Shown one piece after another: positions 53,555-62,436 of a DNA stretch of 64,000 bases. A program made the position numbers and the translations under genes. The notes beneath the pieces are model-generated. The model made no database searches. It was given only the letters and a program-made list of their open reading frames with translations, and had not been told where the DNA came from. This stretch comes from Dyadobacter endophyticus (GTDB taxonomy: Bacteria > Bacteroidota > Bacteroidia > Cytophagales > Spirosomataceae): NCBI RefSeq assembly GCF_014641595.1, contig NZ_BMIA01000007.1, positions 1-64,000 on the forward strand, read 5' to 3'. How positions within the stretch are numbered: position 1 is the first letter of the stretch; every line of letters begins with the position of its first letter.

Positions 53555-56476
53555 ATGCGCTCTGCTTTACGAATCCCACTATACTTTTTCTTCCTGGCCT
53601 TACTCTGTAACGGATTCCAGGCCATGGCCACACACATACGCGCGGGCGAGATCACTGCAAAAAGGATCAGTCCTGTGGGTTCCGATCGCCATACCTACGA
53701 GATTACGCTAACCGCCTATTTTGATATGCAAAATGGCGAAGGTGCCGCCAATGCCCAGAACAGCGTGTTTTTCACAATTGGACCGGTCATTTCAGGCCCC
53801 AGCTCCAACCTGGATGTGATTGAAGCACCCCGCTTACAACCCATACCAAACATTGGAAATAACACTACCCGCAATACTTATACGATCACCTATACATTTC
53901 GCAGCGCGGGTCAATACCGCATTTCCTTCGAAGAGGACAACCGTAACAACAACGTATTGAACATCGGCCCCCCGCCGACACAAAACCTGAACTTTTACGT
54001 CAGCACCATCCTGGAAATCAGTTCCAGCTTCGGACAAAACCAGACGCCGGTGCTGCTCAATGCGCCGATCGACGTGGCAGCAGTAGGGCAGCGGTACATT
54101 CATAACCCCGGTGCATTCGATGCGGACGGCGATAGTCTTGCCTACCGGATGTTTGTGCCACAAAGAAGCGGTGTAAATGGCTCGGGGATCAATTTGCAAT
54201 ACAAAGATCCGAATATGGTAACGCCTCCCGGAAGCACGGAGGCCGGCGCATCACCCGCCACTTTCAGTATGAACAAGGTCACCGGCGACTTGATCTGGGA
54301 CGCTCCCGTTACCAAGGGCTATTATAACGTTGCATTTGTCGTTGAGGAGTGGCGCGACGGCGCGATCATAGGCCAGATCGTCCGCGATATGCAAATCATC
54401 GTCGAGGATGCGCGCAACGACCGGCCGGTGATTCAGCCGATACCAGATATTTGCGTCGAGGCCGGAACGCTGATCAACCAGCCGATTACGGCTACCGACA
54501 AGAATGGAGACAAGCTGACACTTACCTCGTCGGGCGGTGTTTACGAAGCTTCGCTCATTCCACCCGCCATTGCCAAATTTACCGTCGCGCAGCAGGGCGC
54601 TCAGAGTACTATTACCGGTCTTTTCACGTGGCAGACTTCCTGCGCGCATATTCGCCTGGAACCTTACGATGTTCTTTTCAAGGTGGAAGATGCCCCTGGT
54701 CCGGCGGTCCCCAACCCGGCGCTTTTCCGAAAGCTTGTCGATATGACCACCGTGAATATTAAAGTATACGGGCCGAAACCGACGGGCTTGAAGACAACTG
54801 CCGTGAATGACCCAACCGGAACTGCTTACCGCCTCAACTGGGATGCTTACAAATGCCAGACAGCAGGTGCTAAAATCGCTATTTACCGTGCGGAGAAATG
54901 TACCGACCTTCCCGAAGATGTCTGCAGCCCAGGTATTCCTGCCGGTTCGGGTTACCAGGAAATCGGAAGGGTGGATGTAAACCAGACTACATTCCTCGAT
55001 AACAATGGTGGCGAAGGCCTCCGCCCGGGTGTTTCATACTCCTACCGCATTGTGGTGATGTTCCCAAGGCCCGGCGCAAAACCTGGCGACCCTGGCTATC
55101 TGATCGGTGGCGGCGAAAGTCTTGCTTCGGCGGAGGCTTGCCTGAACCTTCCGTTGGTTATGCCGGTGATCACCAATGTAACCGTCGATTCTACCAGCAC
55201 TACCAAGGGTGTTATCACTGTTAAATGGATTAAACCAGCAGCTGCGGCAGGATTACCGGCTCAATATCGCCTGTTCAGGGCTTCCGGACAGAATGGCACC
55301 GCATTCACACAGATCGCAACCATTAACACCAACCTCACACCAGGAGCTCCTGATACCCTTTTTGTGGACAGAAACCTGAATACCGAGGCGAATGCATACA
55401 ATTACAAGCTCGAATACTACACTACCCAAGGTGGCCAGCTCACCAAATTCGACGAAACTGAAACCGCAAGCTCGGTAAGGCTCGAACAAGCCGCTGCGCA
55501 GCCCAACCAGGTAGGTCTTAAATGGACCGCCCTCGTACCCTGGGATAATAGTAACCGCGTGCACCGGGTGTACCGTGAGGACAAAAGAAAGCCAGGTACA
55601 TTCAACCGCATCGCGGAAGTATCCGTGCAAGGGCCACAGACATTCACTTTTGTCGATGACGGTACCGATAAATATGCGGCGGATGGAACGGTTAATGTGA
55701 CCATCGTGAAGGATTCGACCTATTGCTATAAAGTTGAAACGGTCGGTTCGTACAACAACAGCCAGATTAAACCATCTGTTTTATACAATTTCTCGCAGAT
55801 ACTCTGTATTTCATCGTCGGATACCACCAAACCTTGCCCGCCGGTGCTTAGCCTCGATCCGCTCAATTGCGACTCTCTAAGGGCGCATCCGGAAGCGTTT
55901 TGTACCTCGGCCGGTTTTACCAACCATCTGTCATGGGAGTACCCGAAAGAACTGGATGGCCGCGAATGTGACCCGCTCGTGACTGCTTACAGGGTATATT
56001 ATGCAAGATATGAAGGTGACTCCCCGACCCTGATCGCCACCGTGACCACTCCTCCTTCGCCGCTGCAAACCACATTTGACCACCAGGGGCTCGCTTCATT
56101 TGCAGGCTGCTATTACGTCACGGCCGTCAACCGCTTTGGCAGCGAGAGCGCGCCTAGCAACACCGTTTGCCGCGATAACTGCCCGATGTATGTTTTGCCA
56201 AACGTATTTACACCAAACGGCGACAACAAAAACGACACATTCCAACCCTATGAATGCCCTGCGTTCGTGCAATCGCTGGAATTCAAGGTTTTCAACCGTT
56301 GGGGTGCCCAAGTATTTTCTACGAAAGATGTGAATATCAACTGGGACGGTAAAACCAACGGCGGAAAAGAACTGGCGGCGGGACAATATTATTATGAAGT
56401 AACGATCTACTTCGAATCGTCCAAAAAACAAAGCACACCTGTTTCCATGAAAGGCTGGGTGCAGCTTCTCAGATAA
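53555..56476 (+). CDS. Large T9SS type B cargo protein, tandem copy 2
   Basis: A 973-residue secreted protein. The ATG at 53555 (MRSALRIPLYFFFLALLC) begins the signal peptide. Same domain order as copy 1; the C-terminal half is nearly identical over long stretches (for example PVITNVTVDSTSTTKGVITV and VNVTIVKDSTYCYKVETVGS), while the N-terminal 140 residues differ more. Tandem duplication is clear. Function unknown; surface structure or adhesion is a guess. Confidence 0.9.
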   Translation: MRSALRIPLYFFFLALLCNGFQAMATHIRAGEITAKRISPVGSDRHTYEITLTAYFDMQNGEGAANAQNSVFFTIGPVISGPSSNLDVIEAPRLQPIPNIGNNTTRNTYTITYTFRSAGQYRISFEEDNRNNNVLNIGPPPTQNLNFYVSTILEISSSFGQNQTPVLLNAPIDVAAVGQRYIHNPGAFDADGDSLAYRMFVPQRSGVNGSGINLQYKDPNMVTPPGSTEAGASPATFSMNKVTGDLIWDAPVTKGYYNVAFVVEEWRDGAIIGQIVRDMQIIVEDARNDRPVIQPIPDICVEAGTLINQPITATDKNGDKLTLTSSGGVYEASLIPPAIAKFTVAQQGAQSTITGLFTWQTSCAHIRLEPYDVLFKVEDAPGPAVPNPALFRKLVDMTTVNIKVYGPKPTGLKTTAVNDPTGTAYRLNWDAYKCQTAGAKIAIYRAEKCTDLPEDVCSPGIPAGSGYQEIGRVDVNQTTFLDNNGGEGLRPGVSYSYRIVVMFPRPGAKPGDPGYLIGGGESLASAEACLNLPLVMPVITNVTVDSTSTTKGVITVKWIKPAAAAGLPAQYRLFRASGQNGTAFTQIATINTNLTPGAPDTLFVDRNLNTEANAYNYKLEYYTTQGGQLTKFDETETASSVRLEQAAAQPNQVGLKWTALVPWDNSNRVHRVYREDKRKPGTFNRIAEVSVQGPQTFTFVDDGTDKYAADGTVNVTIVKDSTYCYKVETVGSYNNSQIKPSVLYNFSQILCISSSDTTKPCPPVLSLDPLNCDSLRAHPEAFCTSAGFTNHLSWEYPKELDGRECDPLVTAYRVYYARYEGDSPTLIATVTTPPSPLQTTFDHQGLASFAGCYYVTAVNRFGSESAPSNTVCRDNCPMYVLPNVFTPNGDNKNDTFQPYECPAFVQSLEFKVFNRWGAQVFSTKDVNINWDGKTNGGKELAAGQYYYEVTIYFESSKKQSTPVSMKGWVQLLR

Positions 56477-56492
56477 TATCCATTCGGGTTTG

Positions 56493-56525
56493 AAAAAAGG
56501 CGACCGGCGTTGCCTTTTTTCTTTC
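56493..56525 (+). terminator. Terminator 1 after T9SS copy 2
   Basis: A 12-bp stem with one wobble (56493-56504, 56509-56520), loop CGGC, ending in TTTTTTCTTT. Confidence 0.75.
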
Positions 56526-56546
56526 ACATTCAAGTATTTCCTTTGT

Positions 56547-56577
56547 AGCCCGGTTTTTGTACCGGGCTTTTTGTTTC
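56547..56577 (+). terminator. Terminator 2 before fabD
   Basis: Stem AGCCCGGT/ACCGGGCT (56547-56554, 56561-56568), loop TTTTGT, followed by TTTTGTTT. A second terminator 27 bases after the first. Confidence 0.7.
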
Positions 56578-56603
56578 AGCATGAATAACCATAAATCATC
56601 CAT

Positions 56604-57482
56604 ATGAAAACGGCATATGTTTTCCCTGGTCAGGGCTCGCAGTTCAAAGGAATGGGTCTGGACCTTTACCAGAGCTCCGATTCCGCCAAGGCATTATTTG
56701 AAAAAGCCAATGAAATCCTCGGTTTCGAAATTACAAAGATCATGTTCGAAGGCACCGACGAGGAGCTGAAACAAACCAATGTTACTCAACCTGCGATATT
56801 TATCCACTCGGTGATCCTGGCGAAGATATCCCCGGACTTCTCTCCCAATATGGTAGCGGGCCATTCGCTCGGTGAATTCTCGGCATTGGTTGCAGCCGGC
56901 GCACTTTCCTTCGAAGACGGCCTGTCTCTCGTGGCAAAACGTGCCGCAGCCATGCAGAAAGCTTGCGAGATCCGCCCTTCTACGATGGCTGCGATCCTCG
57001 GCCTTGCCGACAATGTGATCGAAGAGATCTGCGCCGGCATTACCGACGAGATTGTTGTACCGGCGAACTACAACTGCCCGGGACAGGTGGTGATCTCGGG
57101 GACGATCGAAGGCGTTGAACGCGCCAATGAGTTGTTGAAGGCTGCCGGGGCCAAACGTGCATTAGTGCTGCCCGTTGGAGGCGCATTCCACTCGCCATTG
57201 ATGGAGCCTGCCCGGGAAGAGCTCGCAGCGGCTATCCATGCGGCAAAATTCGAGCAGCCGATTTGTCCGGTTTATCAGAATGTGAATGCAAAGCCAGCCA
57301 CAGAAGTAGCCGTTATCAAGGAAAATCTGATCTCCCAGCTCACTGCCCCGGTAAGATGGACGCAGTCTGTCGAGCAAATGGTGGCCGACGGCGCGGAAAT
57401 TTTTATTGAATCGGGACCAGGCAAAGTTTTGCAAGGCCTTGTAAAAAAGATCGCTAGCAATGTTGAGCTAAAAAGTATTTAA
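56604..57482 (+). CDS. fabD: Malonyl-CoA:ACP transacylase
   Basis: A 292-residue enzyme loading malonate onto acyl carrier protein for fatty-acid synthesis. The nucleophile Ser88 is in GHSLGE, the N-terminal FPGQGSQ and the catalytic His in GGAFHSPLM (about 193) are present. Other fab genes are not adjacent. The protein is normal length. Confidence 0.95.
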   Translation: MKTAYVFPGQGSQFKGMGLDLYQSSDSAKALFEKANEILGFEITKIMFEGTDEELKQTNVTQPAIFIHSVILAKISPDFSPNMVAGHSLGEFSALVAAGALSFEDGLSLVAKRAAAMQKACEIRPSTMAAILGLADNVIEEICAGITDEIVVPANYNCPGQVVISGTIEGVERANELLKAAGAKRALVLPVGGAFHSPLMEPAREELAAAIHAAKFEQPICPVYQNVNAKPATEVAVIKENLISQLTAPVRWTQSVEQMVADGAEIFIESGPGKVLQGLVKKIASNVELKSI

Positions 57483-57500
57483 TTTTTTTTACTGAAATAC

Positions 57501-57531
57501 TTGACACGTTACCCGACTAACATTACTTTTG
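57501..57531 (+). promoter_or_regulatory. Promoter of tRNA-Gln
   Basis: TTG (57501-57503, within TTGACA), 20-base spacer, TACTTTTG (57524-57531): full consensus, 18 bases before the mature tRNA. Confidence 0.75.
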
Positions 57532-57549
57532 CACCACTGTTTACGGTTT

Positions 57550-57620
57550 TGGCCGATGGTGTAATGGTAACACAGGACATTTTGGTTGTCTTATTCAGGG
57601 TTCGAGTCCTTGTCGGCCAA
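57550..57620 (+). tRNA. tRNA-Gln (TTG)
   Basis: A 71-base cloverleaf. Acceptor TGGCCGA/TCGGCCA, anticodon stem GGACA/TGTCT around loop TTTTGGT with anticodon TTG, and T-stem CAGGG/CCTTG around TTCGAGT. CCA is not encoded. Own promoter and terminator. Confidence 0.93.
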
Positions 57621-57629
57621 CAGTAATCG

Positions 57630-57664
57630 AAGAGCTCATTTTTCAATGAGCTCTTTTTTATTTC
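57630..57664 (+). terminator. Terminator of tRNA-Gln
   Basis: Perfect 11-bp stem AAGAGCTCATT/AATGAGCTCTT (57630-57640, 57645-57655), followed by TTTTATTT. Confidence 0.85.
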
Positions 57665-57786
57665 CATCCAATCCCCCTCCTATCCTTAGAATTCTTCCAA
57701 ATTTCGGAAGTGAAAAGACCTTTTAATAGCATTTCCATCCTTTTGCGACTTTACGGTGACATTAAGGAAACTATTTTAAAAATTTG

Positions 57787-57836
57787 GTTACTTAATGTAA
57801 CTTTTCTGCTATAAAATTTGGATATGAAATGTTACA
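57787..57836. promoter_or_regulatory. Candidate TetR operator region
   Basis: GTTAC-TTAAT-GTAAC (57787-57801) is a 5+5+5 palindrome; a further GTTACA at 57831-57836 can pair with the TGTAAC half. It lies 67-81 bases before the TetR start, and autoregulation is likely by family. Confidence 0.4.
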
Positions 57837-57867
57837 TTTACTATGTTTTAACCTAAACAGCACCCAT

Positions 57868-58473
57868 ATGAAAGTAGAAAAAGTTAAAAAGCGTGATCGC
57901 GAGCGCACGAAGAGTAAAATACTCAAGGCGGTTGGCGAAGTAATTGAACAACATGGCACCGAAAAGGTGGGCGTCAATCTGATCGCCCGCACCGCAGGAG
58001 TCAACAAAGTACTGATTTACAGATACTTTGAAAGCGTAGACGGCCTCATGGAACAATATGTCAGGTCGGGAGAATACACGTCAACCCTCAGCACCGATTA
58101 CATTGACAGCATCCCGGAACTGACACCGGAAGATCGGAACAAAGCTCTCACGTCCCTCATGCACACTTTCACGAACGATCTGCGCCAGCGTAAGGCTACG
58201 CGCGACCTGCTCCGCTGGGAAATCGGAACCGGAAAGTCGATGCTTTCAGATGCCCGCAACCAGATTGCGACGCGTATCCTGAGCAAAATAGGCGACCTGC
58301 CCTATTACAATGACACCAGCGCGTTGATCGCATTCATTTCAGCAGGCATTTATTTTTTGACCATCTCCTCTGATTATCGTGAAAAAATGCTTGACGTAGA
58401 CCTTCAAACCGATGAAGGATGGAAGCGGATCGAGCGCGTGGTCGACAGTATCATCTCCGATGTCCGGGGTTGA
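57868..58473 (+). CDS. TetR/AcrR-family regulator
   Basis: A 201-residue regulator when started at 57868 (MKVEKVKKRDRERTKSKILK). The N-terminal helix-turn-helix (NLIARTAGVNKVLIYRYFES) is typical; the C-terminal domain binds an unknown ligand. No target operon is beside it apart from the flippase gene downstream, separated by a terminator. Confidence 0.9.
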   Translation: MKVEKVKKRDRERTKSKILKAVGEVIEQHGTEKVGVNLIARTAGVNKVLIYRYFESVDGLMEQYVRSGEYTSTLSTDYIDSIPELTPEDRNKALTSLMHTFTNDLRQRKATRDLLRWEIGTGKSMLSDARNQIATRILSKIGDLPYYNDTSALIAFISAGIYFLTISSDYREKMLDVDLQTDEGWKRIERVVDSIISDVRG

Positions 58474-58486
58474 CGATAAAAAACAG

Positions 58487-58527
58487 AAGGCCCTTCCCAC
58501 GAAACGGGAAGGGCCTTTCCTTTTATT
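58487..58527 (+). terminator. Terminator of TetR gene
   Basis: Perfect 12-bp stem AAGGCCCTTCCC/GGGAAGGGCCTT (58487-58498, 58506-58517), then TCCTTTTATT. Confidence 0.8.
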
Positions 58528-58541
58528 GGCAGTTACTCACC

Positions 58542-58549
58542 TATATTTG
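58542..58549 (+). promoter_or_regulatory. -7 element upstream of flippase gene
   Basis: TATATTTG fits TAnnTTTG, 21 bases before the flippase start. The nearest TTG (58526) is only 13 bases away, so the -33 match is poor. Confidence 0.35.
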
Positions 58550-58570
58550 CGGTGGAAAATCCCGCATTGA

Positions 58571-60079
58571 ATGAGCGTACTGAAAAAACTGGCCAGTGAA
58601 ACCGCCACTTACGGCATCAGCACCATGCTGGGCCGCTTTTTGAACTACCTGCTGGTCGCACTGCATACCAAGCTTTTTGAGCCTCAGCAAATCGCCGCAC
58701 AAGGGCAGCTCTTCGCCTACGCCGGCCTGGCACTCGTACTCTACACTTTCGGGATGGAAACGGCATTCTTCCGTTTTGCACGCGAGGAGAAGAACCGGAA
58801 GCAATATTACGACCTTATATTGAGCGCGGTTATCGTGGTCAGCCTTGTCGGTTCCACCTTCATGTTCCTGTTCGCAGGGCCGATCGCGGAGGTGATCAAA
58901 TACCCCGAATCGACGTCCATCGTAAGGATGTTCGCTATCATCATGGCTACCGACGGCATTGTTTCGATCCCGTTTGCAAGGCTGCGGCTGGAAGGCAAAG
59001 GCAAAAAGTTCGTAATCATCAGGGTTATCAACATCCTCATCAACATTTTCCTGAACCTGTTCTTCCTGCTGGTTTGCCGCGACATTTACGCAGGGAAATA
59101 CCTTGCATTCCTGCAACCGGCCGTCAATCTCTTTTACGACCCACTCCACGCGCCCGATTACATCGTTCTCGCAAACCTCATCGCCAACCTTGCATTCTTC
59201 TGGATGCTGCGGAAGGAGTTCGCCGATTTCCGCTTCGTATTCAGTACCGATCTTTTCAAACCTGTGTGGGTTTACGCCTTCCCGGTCATGGTGATGAATA
59301 TCGGCGGTGTCCTGAATATGCTTTTCGACCGGGCATTTATCCAGTTCCTGCTGCCCGAGGGCTTCTACCCCGGCCGCAGCAACGAAACCGCCATCGGTAT
59401 TTACGTGCAGTGCTACAAGCTCTCTATCTTCATGAACCTGGCGATCCAGGCCTTCAAATATGCTGCTGAGCCATTTTTCTTTTCGAAAGGCGAGGACAAG
59501 AATGCACCGCCTGTTTTTGCGAAGGTTACGAAGTATTTCATCATCGTGTGCGTGCTCATGTGGGTAGGCATTTGCCTGAACCTCGACTTGTTCGCGGAAT
59601 TGTTCCTGAAAAAGAAGATCTACCACGAGGGACTGGCCGTGGTACCCTGGTTATTGGCGGGCTATTTGTTCCTGGGCGTATACTACAATCTGGCAACGTG
59701 GTTCAAGTTGACCGATAAAACACAATATGGCACGTGGCTCACGCTCTCGGGAGCAGGGATTACCATTGTTACCAGCTTTGTACTTGTGCCGCAGATCGGG
59801 TATATGGGCTTTGCAATCGCATTCGCGCTTTCGGGCTTCATGATGCTTTCGCTCTGCTATTATTTTGGGCAAAAGTATTACCCGGTGCCGTACGATATTG
59901 CTTCCGCAATAGGCTACATGGGCGGCGGTGCATTGCTCATCTACGCTTCTTCGCTCGTCAAAATCCCGGATCTATGGATTTCCGTACCTGTGCACATGGG
60001 GGTGCTCGCGATCTTTGGGGTAATTGTTTTCCTGCTGGAAAGAAAGAACATTCCGGCGCTACGGCGCAGAACGTCGTAA
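58571..60079 (+). CDS. Oligosaccharide/LPS flippase (MATE/Wzx-like)
   Basis: A 502-residue polytopic membrane protein with about 12-14 helices. The opening KLASETATYGISTMLGRFLNYLLV and YTFGMETAFFRFA match lipopolysaccharide biosynthesis flippases common in Bacteroidota. It likely moves a lipid-linked glycan across the membrane. It is not in a polysaccharide operon: a convergent Mla gene follows 13 bases later. Possibly a role in cell-wall or O-antigen precursors. Confidence 0.85.
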   Translation: MSVLKKLASETATYGISTMLGRFLNYLLVALHTKLFEPQQIAAQGQLFAYAGLALVLYTFGMETAFFRFAREEKNRKQYYDLILSAVIVVSLVGSTFMFLFAGPIAEVIKYPESTSIVRMFAIIMATDGIVSIPFARLRLEGKGKKFVIIRVINILINIFLNLFFLLVCRDIYAGKYLAFLQPAVNLFYDPLHAPDYIVLANLIANLAFFWMLRKEFADFRFVFSTDLFKPVWVYAFPVMVMNIGGVLNMLFDRAFIQFLLPEGFYPGRSNETAIGIYVQCYKLSIFMNLAIQAFKYAAEPFFFSKGEDKNAPPVFAKVTKYFIIVCVLMWVGICLNLDLFAELFLKKKIYHEGLAVVPWLLAGYLFLGVYYNLATWFKLTDKTQYGTWLTLSGAGITIVTSFVLVPQIGYMGFAIAFALSGFMMLSLCYYFGQKYYPVPYDIASAIGYMGGGALLIYASSLVKIPDLWISVPVHMGVLAIFGVIVFLLERKNIPALRRRTS

Positions 60080-60092
60080 TGCTTACGGGACG

Positions 60093-60839
60093 CTATTCCT
60101 GCATTTCCCGCAATAACTTATTGGAAAAAAGGAATTCCTTCAGTTCGGGAACGGTGGTTTTTGTGATCTCCGAATTGATCCCTTCCCAAAGTTTATCTCC
60201 CTGATAGAGGAACATGATATTCTGCCCGATTTCCATCACCGAGTTCATGTCGTGGGTAATAATGATGGTGGTGATCTGATATTCTTCGGTGATCTCCTTG
60301 ATCAGCTCATCGATCTTCACCGATGTCAGCGGATCGAGGCCTGAGTTGGGTTCGTCGCAGAAAAGGTAGGCAGGGTTCATCACAATGGCACGGGCGATCC
60401 CGACACGCTTTTTCATGCCGCCGCTGATCTCCGACGGCATCCGTTTTGCGGCCGCTTCCAGCCCTACCCTTTGCAGGCAGAATGCCACACGCTCCCGTTT
60501 TTCCTCCGCCGATTGTGCCGTAAGCATATCGAGCGGGAAGCGCACATTTTCCTCTACTGTTTTGGAATCAAACAATGCCCCACCCTGAAACAGCACGCCC
60601 ATTTCGCGCCGGATCGATTGTTGGGTTTCCTTATCGCAATTGTAAAAGTTTCGACCGTTGTAGAGCACATTGCCCTGGTCGGGTTTCACGAGCCCAATCA
60701 TGCATTTCAGCAATACGCTTTTACCGGTACCACTCCCTCCGATGATCAGGTTTGTCTCCCCTTTCTGGAACTGGGCCGAAATGCCTTTTAAAACTGCCTT
60801 ACCGTTGAATGCCTTGGAGATATTATTGATTTCAATCAT
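60093..60839 (-). CDS. Mla-type ABC transporter ATPase
   Basis: A 248-residue ATPase. Walker A is GGSGTGKS (34-41), the signature ISGGMKKRV is near 138, and Walker B (AYLFCDEPNSGLDP) follows. It fits the MlaF group that powers phospholipid traffic between the membranes. It starts 21 bases after the MlaE gene, so the pair is one operon. No MlaD (MCE) gene is adjacent here. Confidence 0.9.
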   Translation of the reverse strand: MIEINNISKAFNGKAVLKGISAQFQKGETNLIIGGSGTGKSVLLKCMIGLVKPDQGNVLYNGRNFYNCDKETQQSIRREMGVLFQGGALFDSKTVEENVRFPLDMLTAQSAEEKRERVAFCLQRVGLEAAAKRMPSEISGGMKKRVGIARAIVMNPAYLFCDEPNSGLDPLTSVKIDELIKEITEEYQITTIIITHDMNSVMEIGQNIMFLYQGDKLWEGINSEITKTTVPELKEFLFSNKLLREMQE

Positions 60840-60860
60840 TTTGTGTCCGGTTGAGAGCGC

Positions 60861-61589
60861 TTACAAAAGCAGCTGTGCGAGCAGGTAATCCGCGATGAGA
60901 ATTGAAATACAGCTGTTGGTCACGGCCTGCGTGCTTGCCCTACCTACCTCCAACGCGCCGCCCGAAGTAAAAAATCCCTTGAAAGAAGAAATTGACGCGA
61001 TGAGAAAGCCGAAAACGAATGGTTTTACACACATAAAAAATATGTTGTAAGGCACGAACGAGTCACGGATACCGTATAAATAATCGCGTTCGGTAATCAC
61101 ACCGGTTAGCGTCCCCGCCAGATAACCGCCCATAATGCCGAGAAATGCTGAGAAAATAACGAGCATCGGGAATGTCAACATCGCCGCCAGGACCTTTGGA
61201 AGTACCAGATAGGACGATGAATTGATCCCCATTACTTCCAATGCGTCGATCTGTTCGGTAATGCGCATGGTACCGAGCTCACTGGCGATATTGGAACCCA
61301 CTTTACCGGCGAGTACGATACAGGTAATGGTAGGCGCAAGTTCCAGGATCTCCATGTCGCGGACGATGAGCGCTACGGTGGAAATAGGGATAATGGGGCT
61401 GACCAGGTTATAGGCAGTTTGAATACAAGACACGGCGCCGATGAACGTGGAGACGATCGCGACGATGAATATCGAACTCACGCCGATGCCCACGCATTCC
61501 TCCATCAACCTCCGCCAGTAAACCGATAATTTTTCGCCCTTCCCGAACAGCGTCCCTAAAAAAATGAAGTATTTACCGATTACAGACAT
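60861..61589 (-). CDS. MlaE-family ABC permease
   Basis: A 242-residue inner-membrane permease with about five helices and MlaE signatures (ELAPTITCIVLAGKVGSNIA, ELGTMRITEQIDALEVMGIN). It partners the ATPase encoded 21 bases downstream. Phospholipid or another lipid is the expected cargo. Confidence 0.9.
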   Translation of the reverse strand: MSVIGKYFIFLGTLFGKGEKLSVYWRRLMEECVGIGVSSIFIVAIVSTFIGAVSCIQTAYNLVSPIIPISTVALIVRDMEILELAPTITCIVLAGKVGSNIASELGTMRITEQIDALEVMGINSSSYLVLPKVLAAMLTFPMLVIFSAFLGIMGGYLAGTLTGVITERDYLYGIRDSFVPYNIFFMCVKPFVFGFLIASISSFKGFFTSGGALEVGRASTQAVTNSCISILIADYLLAQLLL

Positions 61590-61651
61590 GATATCTTAAT
61601 TGTATTCAATATTTTCGGGAAAATTAGGCAAAAAAAGAAGCAATCAGAAAA

Positions 61652-62362
61652 ATGAATCCATTAGCGGTTGTAACCGGTGGAACAAAAGGGATCGGAAGGG
61701 CAGCGATAGAAAAATTTTTGGCACAAGGCTTTGATGTAATTACCTGCGCAAGAAACGAGAGCGACCTGCTCGAACTGCAACAAACATTCAGCGAAAGTTT
61801 TCCCCAATCAAAACTGACTTATTTAACGGCTGATCTCTCGGTGCGGGCCGACGTGAATGCATTCATTGCATTTATTCACCAACATACTACGCCGCCGCAG
61901 GTACTTATCAACAATACCGGCGTATTTATCCCCGGGCAGGTTCATAACGAAACGGAGGGCACGCTGGAAAAAACCATGGAGACCAACCTGTACAGCGCCT
62001 ATCATCTCACACGCGGGTTGCTTCCCGGCATGATGGAGCTCAAAAAGGGCCATATCTTTACCATTTGCTCCACAGCCAGCATTATCGCCTACCCGAATGG
62101 CGGCTCGTACTGCATTTCGAAGTTCGCATTGTACGGGATGACCAAGGTTTTGCGTGAAGAAATGAAGCCGTATAATGTGCGTGTAACGGCCATTCTCCCG
62201 GGCGCGACGTACACCGATAGCTGGAAAGGCACCGATCTTCCGGAAGAGCGTTTCATGGATTCCAGGGACGTCGCCGAATCAATCTGGTCTGTCTATGCAT
62301 TGTCTTCCAGGGCAGTTGTCGAAGAAATTTTGATCCGCCCGCAGCTGGGAGATTTGGATTAA
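61652..62362 (+). CDS. Short-chain dehydrogenase/reductase
   Basis: A 236-residue SDR. Cofactor motif GGTKGIGRA at the N-terminus, NNTGVF, catalytic Ser in ICSTAS, and the Tyr-x3-Lys in SYCISK are present. Substrate unknown. It is divergent from the MlaE gene. Confidence 0.9.
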   Translation: MNPLAVVTGGTKGIGRAAIEKFLAQGFDVITCARNESDLLELQQTFSESFPQSKLTYLTADLSVRADVNAFIAFIHQHTTPPQVLINNTGVFIPGQVHNETEGTLEKTMETNLYSAYHLTRGLLPGMMELKKGHIFTICSTASIIAYPNGGSYCISKFALYGMTKVLREEMKPYNVRVTAILPGATYTDSWKGTDLPEERFMDSRDVAESIWSVYALSSRAVVEEILIRPQLGDLD

Positions 62363-62436
62363 TGAGTGAACAATAGAGCAATTTTACTAAATTGCCACAT
62401 TTTTAAAATTATTTATTAAACCCATATTTTCATTTC

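Noticed and set aside
58541..59626. 361-residue minus-strand ORF
   Set aside because: It lies antisense to the flippase gene, has a composition typical of shadow frames and no recognisable domain.
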